Source of the DNA: Seminavis robusta
Taxonomy: Eukaryota > Bacillariophyta > Bacillariophyceae > Naviculales > Naviculaceae
Assembly (NCBI GenBank): GCA_903772945.1
Contig: CAICTM010001441.1
Span: 1-29,229, forward strand
DNA: 29,229 bases
Direction: 5' to 3'
This document shows, in pieces, positions 17,336 to 26,800 of the stretch. The notes beneath the pieces are model-generated. The model saw nothing but the letters and a program-made list of their open reading frames with translations, did not search any database and had not been told where the DNA came from. The position numbers and the translations under genes are program-made. Numbering within the stretch: the first letter of the stretch is position 1; each line of letters starts with the position of its first letter.

Positions 17336-18228
17336 TAGCAGACACCCCTTGTTCTGTTGGAGGGCGCTGCCAGCTAGGATCCGAGATCGGAGTGGTGGCT
17401 GGTGGAAGAAAATGATGTGTCTGACGTTTGAGACGTGCTTAGTTTCTTTAGAAGGTGGGTACTGTACCGGTACAACTCGTAAAATAAAACACGGCAGTTC
17501 ATTGGCAAGTTTTCAGTTGCTACCACCAGGACATACAGTACAAATTCATCGTGAGGCTCTGAAAAAGCTTGCCACTGGTGAAGTTGGTGAAGCCACCGTC
17601 CTCTTCCCCGAGAGGATCAAATGCATCTCCGTCCTGAGGCCTCTAGCTAGGTTCCCATAGTGTCGTCAAAGTGACCATTTGCAGGTGAGAACGGGTGTTG
17701 ACTTGAGGGCTCCCCAGGAAGTGTCGTCTACATCAAGCCCGACCAGGTCAGCTCCAAGCTAGCTAGATCTACACTGAGCGAGAGCTACTGCGTATACTTT
17801 TGGTTCGCAGGCAACATGGATGTACCGGTATGTCTCTGCGGCAGGCCGATGTGTTTCCGCGGCTTCAGTTTGGCGTCTGGAGCAAAGAGGCTGCGAGATT
17901 CAGAGATCCTACTAGAAACAAATATGACATAGCGCTAGAAAAGAATCCCCGGTACAGTAAATAAAAACTGAGGCCGAATTCGGAAGCTGTTACGGTTTAG
18001 GTCTTCAACTGCTCTCTCTCGCTCTGTACGGTATTATGTACGTCCGTGTAGAAGTTATGTAGTTCAAAAACAGCATGGTCCCTTGTTGTGTGCTGTGCAT
18101 TTCTTTCTTTTTGAAACTTGCCACGCTGTTTTTTGTGATTGTCAATAGCACAGCCTTAGCTAGCTAGCAAAAATGGATCCAGTCTAACAATCTTGCATGT
18201 CATCGAATGCCAAAAAAGAGCTGTGTCT
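17336..18228. other. Long intergenic stretch with a possible coding relic
   Basis: It lies between the methyltransferase ATG and the PTOX stop, both on the minus strand. On the plus strand about 17515-17660 reads LLPPGHTVQIHREALKKLAT..., protein-like, then TAG. It lacks an upstream ATG with a clean frame (the longest frame starts at TTG), so it may be a gene fragment. GCTAGCTAG occurs at 17757 and TAGCTAGCTAGC at 18157-18168; TGTACCGGTAC is at 17463. Nothing else is recognised. Confidence 0.4.
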
Positions 18229-19149
18229 TTAGCGGCAAGCGTCCTCTTGAAGATATGCCATGGTCTTGACGTGTTCCATTTCATCGTCTCGGACGGCCAC
18301 AAATGCGTCATAGAGCGTCTCCATTTTGGGTCTTCGGGGCGGCTCCTTGTCTCGTCTACCTCCTTGCTTGTCAAAATGCATGGCATCAAACAGATACAAG
18401 TCATCTCCCGTGTAGTAGTCCTTCGCAGCCGTGGGGGCTGGTTGGGATTGCAGAAAGCCCTGGTTGCTTTCGACAAAGTTTGCATAGGTCGAGTAGGCTT
18501 CTTCTTCCACGGCTTGGTTGAGATTGTACGCCAAGGTTGGATTGTAGAGGTACAGAGCAACGACAATCCAGTAGTAAAAGACGGCAACGTGCTGTGCAAT
18601 AAAGCGATCCATCCATCGATTGCTTCCCCCCATTTCTTCCATGATTAACAAGTGGTGCTGTTCGTTCCAGCTCTCACTGAAATGTACCTTGAGGTATTCG
18701 GCCCTTCGCCACCACCCCAGCGATTCGTAGAGATGCAGCACACTGAGGTAGGAAAAGTATGGCATGCGGGCAATGTTCTCCAAGGCGTAAAAGCGAGCGT
18801 AGCATCGAGTCATCTCCTGGCCACGGAAGAGCGAGTCAAAGAGGACCGACTTGCACTGCTTGATGAGTTCTCGATTGAATTCTCTCGTATCCTCTTCGAT
18901 GGGTCTGCCAAACACCGACGCTGGACCGTAATGAGGCATGGCACAATCCTGATCGTCTTCGTCTGCTGTTGACGTTGGTGGCATCAGTTCCGACAGGACA
19001 AACAGCTTGGAGGGAGATATTGCTGCCTGCGTTCTTTGGTGGAGAAGGCCATTTTGCCCACCCAACGACGTGGGCTGGAATCCAGAACAAGTCGAGGCCA
19101 GAAGCGACCACGAAAGCAATACGGACACGATCCTTGACAACTCGACCAT
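18229..19149 (-). CDS. PTOX: Plastid terminal oxidase (alternative-oxidase family)
   Basis: The 306-residue precursor is a di-iron plastoquinol oxidase that moves electrons from plastoquinol to oxygen at the thylakoid (chlororespiration, carotenoid desaturation, photoprotection). All expected ligands are visible: E124 in ALENIARMPY; E163 and H166 in NEQHHL; a Glu of the EEE at 215-217; E290 and H293 in RDDEMEH. YFSYLSVLHLYESLGWWRRAEYLKVHFSESWNEQHH is the highly conserved core (quoted here as residues 131-166 in outline only). The N-terminus is a signal peptide with a C21-S22-G23|F24 plastid-type motif. A PTOX-like insertion (about 230-275) precedes the last ligand pair, distinguishing it from mitochondrial AOX. 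The frame opens at 19161 with TTG; the first ATG is 19149 in ACCATGG-like context on the minus strand. GCTAGCTAGC lies 60 bp after the stop. Confidence 0.93.
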   Translation of the reverse strand: MVELSRIVSVLLSWSLLASTCSGFQPTSLGGQNGLLHQRTQAAISPSKLFVLSELMPPTSTADEDDQDCAMPHYGPASVFGRPIEEDTREFNRELIKQCKSVLFDSLFRGQEMTRCYARFYALENIARMPYFSYLSVLHLYESLGWWRRAEYLKVHFSESWNEQHHLLIMEEMGGSNRWMDRFIAQHVAVFYYWIVVALYLYNPTLAYNLNQAVEEEAYSTYANFVESNQGFLQSQPAPTAAKDYYTGDDLYLFDAMHFDKQGGRRDKEPPRRPKMETLYDAFVAVRDDEMEHVKTMAYLQEDACR

Positions 19150-19758
19150 GGTGTTGTGCAATGGAAATAATGAATGAAGAAGAAGAAGAAGAAGTGTGCT
19201 CTTTCAAGACTATTGTAGGCTTCGGATTCTCACTATAACCTGGCGGTACCTTTGCGAACAAATAGAAACAACTGATTCAATGAAATCCTGGAGCCATCAA
19301 ACAACCGTCCATCGGTCTGAGGAGCGATGGTGTCTGCGCAACATCTGCCTCAGAGGACGGAACAAAGAGAACGTGGGTTGTTCAATAAATGGCAGAGGGC
19401 AGAGCAGAGAGGACAAAGAAGATCGCCCCAGCTGGCCTTCAACCTGAAAATTGTGGAGGTGGAGGTTTTTAAAAGACGAACGGGAATCGGCTCATACGTC
19501 ACACAGCAACCCTCACTGGCATCAATCGTGCTTGAACAACAAAGCGTTAGAAGCCGCGATGAAGGCCAGGTCGGTGGTATCGGCACATTGGTTGCACATG
19601 GGCATGATACGGCATGATCTTTGAAGAAGCTGACCTGCTGTGACTGAGTTGTCCATTGTCATCTGATCTACAGTATCACCAAGTTGTACTCTACCGGGTA
19701 TTCCTGTATTGTTCGCTGGTGTGGTGGAGATGTTTGGCTGCATACTATTAGCTAGCCA
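19150..19758. other. Intergenic stretch with a GAA microsatellite
   Basis: This holds the PTOX promoter. A (GAA)6 run lies at 19176-19194, in the expected 5' UTR. A minus-strand frame of 73 codons (19743-19522) begins with ATG next to the TIR element but has no recognisable domain, so it is not called. Confidence 0.45.
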
Positions 19759-20133
19759 GGACCGTCCGACGGTTTTCGCTCAGGTTTTAAAAAAAACTCA
19801 AAATTTTGCAGTTGAAACATTCCCTTAAACATTCCCTTAAAACATTCCCTTTAATCCTTAACATTCCCTTAACATTCCCTTAAATCAACATTCCCTTAAC
19901 AACATTCCCTTAACGCTTCGAAACATTCCTCTAAGCCTTCATGTAAACCCCATAGAACATTCCCTTAAAAAAATGAACATTCCCTTAAATAAACATTCCC
20001 TTAAAACATTCCCTTAAATCCTCAACATTCCCTTAACATTCCCTTAAAGCTTCAACATTCCCTTAACATTCCCTTACTACAGAACCACGATTTGAGCAGT
20101 TTTTAAACCTGAGCAAAAACCGTCGGACGGTCC
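19759..20133. mobile_element. TIR-bounded element filled with ACATTCCCTT short direct repeats
   Basis: Two near-perfect ~35-bp terminal inverted repeats (19759-19793 and 20099-20133) start GGACCGTCCGACGG and run to an A/T tract. They differ by one substitution and one indel. Each end contains its own small palindrome ACCGTC-N-GACGGT. The interior (about 19815-20085) has 15 perfect copies of ACATTCCCTT and one variant (ACATTCCTCT near 19922), all in one orientation, separated by 0 to ~25 bp of A/T-rich or CTTC-type spacer. No reading frame is present. No obvious target-site duplication flanks it. It is best described as a non-autonomous foldback/MITE-like element. Confidence 0.75.
19815..20086 (+). 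repeat. Array of 16 ACATTCCCTT-type units
   Basis: Short direct repeats, mostly within AACATTCCCTTAA, are often paired head to tail with 1-5 bp between. Pairs are separated by variable spacers such as ATCCTC, GCTTCG and ATCAAC. The array stops before the right inverted repeat. Confidence 0.85.
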
Positions 20134-20824
20134 AGAACCCATGTACTACGGTAGCGAGGTGAAGTACTACATTGCAGCTGCTGTCTAAACGATGACCAAA
20201 GAGAAAAGGTTCCAGACTCACAGTGCTACTGCTCGGCCTATTTTTTTGTCGTATCTTCTTCATTTTTGAAGCAATGATGCATGTAGCAGCATGAAACGGA
20301 ATTTTGGGAGGTCATGAGGGTTTTGTTCTTCCAACAAGAATTGGGCTGGTTGTAGACACAATGAGCTCGATTTCGTTCTTACTAAAAGTTTGTCATAGAT
20401 AGATTAGCTTCCAATAGCATGAAGGCAGACGCCAAACTCAGGATATGCATGCAACGAGACTACGGTGTACGGATGAAGGGTATCAGCTGATTTGTGGTGA
20501 CGAAAATGTGATTGAATTCAGTTGTATGTTGCCGCCCAACTCTACCTCCTAATTGCATGCGTCTGTGATCCGGTACAATATCAGTTTGACCAACGTTCCT
20601 TTAAATGTGCTTCGGTAATTAATCAATTCTTGGCGCAAAGGCCGAAAAGCCAGCCTCACTTAGAGCTGCATTGGTGCGCAGCAAGCAAACAAAGATTGTA
20701 CTGGGCAAAAGAAAAGCGACGTTTCTGTCGGCAGTGCTTTGACGCTTCACTCAAGAACAAGGCCACTAATACAGTTTTTGCCCCGCCCTGTAATGGTATT
20801 GGAGTGCTTGTAGAAAGGGGGACA
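20134..20824. other. Intergenic and 5' leader of the giant disordered protein gene
   Basis: The frame of the next gene is open back to 20522, but it begins there with TTG. Its 101 codons before ATG 20825 are Cys- and aromatic-rich, unlike the protein that follows, so this part is taken as non-coding leader. No other gene is seen. Confidence 0.5.
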
Positions 20825-23800
20825 ATGGTCTTGGAACAGAACAATAGTGCCATGTCGGAGCACAACTCTCAAGGCGTTTCTTCCGGTACGGGTAGTCACC
20901 CTGAGTTGGCTTCGGCCCATTCAAAGAAGATGTCTTTGGCAAACAAACTCAAGAGACAACGCAAAATTCGTCAATCAGGAGCGGAAAGCCCCACTCCCCA
21001 GGAAGGTGGACAGTCAGTAGGTTCCAAGAGTCCAGTCAGAGACAATGGTATCGTTTATAACAAGCGAGCGCCCACAGGAAACACCGGTGCAGCTCCCAAC
21101 AGCACTGCTGATAATAATACTGCAAATGCTGCTACCCAAAACAAAAATGCGGGTGGTAGCAGCAGCATGGGGTCGTCGTTACTCCACAATAAACGACGTG
21201 CCATGCAATTAGCAAAGACTCGAAGAGGTCAACCAAGCAACGCGAGACCGACTGCTGGGGCTTCTCCTTTGCCAGCATCACCAGTTCCTCCTCCAGCGCC
21301 ACCAGGACCAGTCCAAGCTAACAATTCTCCTAGTAGACCAGCGCCAGCACCCTCTTCAGCTGCTGATGGCCCTGCCAAGACGAACATGACGGATGCGGGT
21401 GGTTATTCGCCTTATCGCAAAATGTCAGCCTCTCGTGTGGGTCTTGCAGAGCCAGCTTTTAACAATAGCAAGGCTACCCCTGCCAACCAGCCGCCACAAC
21501 CACAGCAGCATCAACCACAGAGGCCACAGCAGCATCAACTTTCCAGCAGCAACATGCCAGAAAACCACCAGGAAAGCAATGCGCAACTGCCAGAGTCAGA
21601 ACCAGCTTCCTTGGAAGAATCCACGGATCTTGCTGCCTACTACGACCATGATATGAGTCCTGTCGAAAGTGTGGAAACTGCCGAGTATCAGCAGTACAAT
21701 GATAGCTACAAGAATACCCCGACGACAAGCAGAGCTCATGTTGAAGTCCAGCCAACCCCTGTACCCAACCAAGTGCAAGAAAGGACAGCTCCGCCCCAAC
21801 CGCGAGCTCCTCCGATCCTTCCACCGGTAGACCGACAAGAATATCCCGCTCGAGGAAGAGATCAATCTCGTAGAGCAACGACTCCAGTGGAACCGTCGTC
21901 CTTTTCTCGCGGCGTGAATCATCGGAGTAAAACGCCTCCTCCTAGACTACCTGTTCCTCCAGTCCATCATGAGCTACCTCCCAGCCACCGAAAGGCGCCA
22001 TTCCAAGATGCCCCTAGCATGATTAGTCATCATGAGGAAATTGTTCCCTGGGAAATGGAAGAACAGGATGTCATCACCAAGGATTCATACGATGATCCAG
22101 ACATGGACGATAGGCGCAGTCAAGTATCCACGGGAAGGTCCGTCATAAGCAATGGCGTTGTAGACTACGACGAATCCATCATGAGTTTGGCCCGCTTGGA
22201 TAACTTTCGATCCAAGGCCAACCAGGAAAAGGCTAACAAGCAAACGGTTTACCCTGGAATGTCGGGAGGCAACGGCAATATCAACAGCCAGGAAACCCAG
22301 AGTTCGGAATGCGCCAGCTTGACTGACGTTCCAACGTCTGCCAAAGCGGCCTCGAAGCAATGGAAGTCTCCGGGCCGAGATCAGAGGCCATCGCCAGCGC
22401 GAGCTGCTTCCTGGAAGGGAAGGTCCGTAACAGCCAACAAGACTGAAACAACGACATCGTTTGGTACCAAGCAGAACCGGGGGCAATCCTTTGGACGTCA
22501 ACAGCCTCCGTGGATGAAGTCGCCCAACGCCAAGGCTCCAGAACTGCTGGTCGGGGCATCACCTACTCCATCACTCGCGTCTTCAGCTCAGCCAGTTTCA
22601 CCTGCAAGATCGGCATATTCCTCAGCATCAAGGTTTGATAGACCAAGCTCGCCATTTCTTGCAGTACCCAAGTTCAACTCATCTCGCAGCGACGTTGGAG
22701 TCGAACATGTCTCGTTACCAATGAAGGTGAGGCAACCATCCGTCAAGAGTTGGAAGCCCACTTCTGCCAAGAAGACAACGTTTGCCCCCAATGGAAGTGC
22801 GCCGGCTTCATCTTCCCACGAGGAAATACGACCTGGATCACCCACTCCAACCTGGCCAGTTGATCAAGAATCTTGCCCGAACTCGCCCACGCAATCTGCG
22901 ACTTCCTCAGAGGCAGATCTGGCATCAGCTGGCGGTGTGCCCAAGGCAAGGAAGTGGTCTGCAAAGAAACAGACCCCTTCCTGGATGAAACGGGCCCCTT
23001 CTCCCACCATTCCAATGCAAACGCAAAATCTAATTCTTCCCATGTCTCCTAAAAGAGGCTCGGATAGCGCTTGGAAGAAGGCCTCTGCAAACGAGAGCAA
23101 AGATTTGCAGGAACCGAAACCAATCGCGACTCATGCATCAAAAGCAAAGCATTTTTCATCGACCTTGCCGTCGATTCCCAAGCCTTCCAACGCCACAAGC
23201 AAACAAGTGCCAGGAATTGAAATGGACGATCGCGAGCGATTTCGCCAAGCTGTATCTCCAAGACGCCACTCGGCATCACCTGGACATCCTTCGTGGGTCA
23301 AGCCACAAACCAGCGAATCTGAAGGCAGTGAGCAGCCCAAGCCTGTGACATCGCCTTCGTTTCCTACCACGAAGACCTGGGCAGTGAATAAGCAGACCCC
23401 TGCTTGGATGAAAAAAGTCAAAGGTAACGAGGAGCCGGCCGAGAAGCCTCCGCCACCAGTCCCCACCACGAAGGTTTGGTCTTCCAAGAAGCATACTCCA
23501 GCCTGGATGAAACCTGATACGGAATCTGACGCAGCACCTACACCGTCACCGAGGCGCAGCTCTACTCCATCTTGGATGAAGCCAATGCAACCATCCATGT
23601 CCGGATCTCCTCCTGTGACTGCTAAAGACAACGTAGTTTCAGGATCCCCTCAGACTCCTGCAAACAGGAATAAGCAGGGTAGTGAAGCTGTCAAGTCATC
23701 AGAGACTCCGCCCTCTCCAGCCAGAAACACTGCGAACAAAACTTGGAGATCTACCACGCCAGCTGTTGGGGAACCGAGGCCAAACCCATCACCACGTTCC

Positions 23801-26800
23801 CAATCATGGAAGCCACAACAAGTACCAGCAAATGTTGAGAAACCTCCTGCTACAAGGAAGATCAGACATTCAATTGGTGGTGGTGAAGCCCCAAAGTTGG
23901 GTCCCTCGGGAAACATAGTGATTAGCAAGCGCTCGCCGTCCCCCAGTGTCGCACAGCTACAAGAGCAGATTTTTGTTACAAAATTGGGCGTGAGTGGCGA
24001 TTCGGCGGAACAGCGTCGAGGACTAAAACCTAAACCTCAAAAGGGGCCCACTTCACCCTCGCCGCAAGTGAAACAGCTTCAGCAGATCATCTTTTCGCCG
24101 GACAAGAAGAAGGAAATGGATCTCCAGGCCAAATCAAATGCAGCGGGCTGGTGGAAGCGCGTGCCCAATGCCCCGGAAGTGCAGTTAGAGCAGTGCGAGG
24201 CGCCGACATGGAAACATGAGGGATCAAATGCTAGTGCCAGCGAGGAGCAATCGGATGTGTCGCCCTCACCAACCATGAGCTCTGACCCAGCGCCAAAGAA
24301 GGGTGTATGGAAGAAACCTACTACGCTCAACCATGCAGCGCCCTCATGGCTCAAGGACGTTGCCGCGTTCCATGAGAATTCTCCCAAAGCTAAGCTACCC
24401 TCTCAACCGCCAGTTTATCAGCAACCACAGCAGGAGCAACTGCCCAAGCCGTCAACCCCGACAAGGCCACCAACGCCAACTGACGCCCGTCCCAAGATGC
24501 CAGGAAGCCCCATGACACGAAAGCCTGACGATGTGCCACATTTGGCCCACAGTCCAATGAATAGAAAGCATGTGGCTGTCAACGAGCGTTTGTCTGGCAG
24601 CCCCATGTCGCACAAACTTCCTGATGAAGGATCCGCGGATTTGATGATTGTGTCTTCCACGAGTACCACAAGCAGAAACGACGTTGTCGTCCAACAGGAA
24701 GACACGAAATCGTTGATTCAAATGGCAGCAGATTCAGTGCTGATTGCTGACTACGAGCAAGCCATGCAACGTGCAGTGGTTACTTCCAAGTCTGAAGAGG
24801 AGGACGAGTCTGTTGGCAACAATGGCATCAACACATTACCAAATGAGCTCCCTCTTGAATTCCAGAAGGCGCTTACTGAGGAGGAAACTGGAGTGGCCAA
24901 GGAGAGCGAAGACTCGAAGGATCTCGTTGAGGTCCCGCAGCCTACAGAGCACTCTTCTGCTCGGGCAGTCACTGTTACTGTTACCGTGAATGAAAGCGCA
25001 CCAGTGATTTCCAACGAACAAGCACACTACGAACATGAATCCAATGAACAAGCACACTACGAACATGCACCCTACGAACATGCACCCTACGAACATGCAC
25101 ACTACGAACATGCACCTTTAGCTAAACAGGAAGAAGCCATGCTGCATCCAGAGTTGACCAACAACAAACCTCCCGCAATTGAGGATACCATCACAGTACA
25201 AGCTGATCATCAGATGGAAGTTGAAGTCCAAAGCCATTCAATTCAGGTAGCGAACCCACCCACAACCACAAACGTCGTTGACTCAAAGAGCAAACCAAAC
25301 ATGGCGGACAGGGCGAAAGCACTTTTGGGTTGGACTGAAAAACGCAAGACTCCCACAAAATACGAAGAGATGCAGGGCGATCCTCATTTTATCAGCAATC
25401 ACGGAGTCGCTCCCATTGATCACCAAAACGATGGATTCCAAAACGATGGATTCCAAAACGATGGATTTCAACAAGGAGGTGCACGCAGTCCAGATGCTTC
25501 CATGGTTGACAGACACCATGATATGATGATGCAGCCTAACTTTGGGGCTCCCGCCGTCGTCGAAAAAGGCAACGATAAGGTCAATCAACAAAGCTTTGGG
25601 ACTTCCACAAGCGTCGAACATGATCGTAGTATGGCCAGTCAGCAAAACTTTGGAACACCAACAAGGCCTGAGAATGATTTTGGTATGGCTCGCTTCGGTA
25701 CTCCAACCAGAACTGAAAATCATAGCATGGTCAGTCAAACCAGTTTTGGAACAATGCGACAAGACGAGAATGGTTTTCCTTGCGTGCAAGATGAAAGTGG
25801 CTTTCCATGTGCCCAAGATAACGACGGATTTCCTTGTGTGCAAGACGAAAACGGCTTTCCTTGTGCACCGCTCACTAGAAACTCGGTACCAGCCACATTC
25901 GGTGCTAGCGATTTCCAAGCCGATGCGTTTGGTGACCAGGCGTGGGCTGCAGAAGCAACCGACGAGAAGAAGGACAGCGAAGAACTCTTGAATTATTGGC
26001 CCCCCGAAATGGATCCTTTGAACGATACATCGGAGTGGGGTAGTCGAGATCCCGGCCTTGACTCAGTCCCAATGGCTTCACCGGAAGCAGTTACAGCGCA
26101 AAGCGTTATTATGACAGCAGAGAAAATGCTTCAAAAGTTTGCTCATTTGGACTTGGACCAAGCAACACCAACCGGCGCTAGTGGACACATGCAAGGTGTC
26201 GCGGCCGATAATGGTGTCTCGGCCGATAATGATGCTTGGGTGGATCGATCCCGAAGCTCTCGCTCCAAGGAGAATTATCAAGCAACCCAGCACGCAGAAG
26301 CAGACATCTGGAACCTCCAGGCGCTAGCGGCTGCTGGTCACCACCAGCACTTGGTTCAGAAGCAGTACGCACAATCACCCAACCGTGAACTGGGGCAGCA
26401 CTTCTCCGACGAAGCGGCTTGGAGATCACCAGAGCGTGGGGCGCCCCCCGCCTCTCCAGCACACGAACCAGTGGCCATGGCGGACCCAATGTGGGGAACG
26501 GAGCAGGCGGTATTGGATGCTGCCTGGGGTAGCCCTCAAGCGGACGACCCGTTCTCACCTGCTAATGGTCACTTTGACGACACGATGGGAACCAAGAGGC
26601 CTCAGGGCGGAGATGCATTTGATCCCTTCGGGGAGGAGGACGACGGCTTCCAAAATTTTGCCACTGGGAAGCTTTTTTCCGAGCCTCCTGACGAATTTGT
26701 AGCAGTTGAAAACTTTTCTCCGCCCACCTTCTCAGGGAACAGAAACCAATCCAATGCTCATGCAAATGTCTTCGATACATACTACCACCCTCCCAACTCC

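Noticed and set aside
17349..17660. 103-codon plus-strand frame
   Set aside because: It starts at TTG and has no recognisable domain; only its last third looks protein-like, noted as a possible relic.
19150..19161. Four extra N-terminal codons of PTOX
   Set aside because: The codon at 19161 is TTG; ATG 19149 directly precedes the signal peptide.
19815..20086. CRISPR-like array
   Set aside because: Units are only ~10-13 bp, spacers are 0-25 bp and simple, and the genome is eukaryotic.
20522..20824. N-terminal 101 codons of the giant protein
   Set aside because: They begin at TTG and are Cys-rich, unlike the rest of the protein; the first in-frame ATG is 20825.
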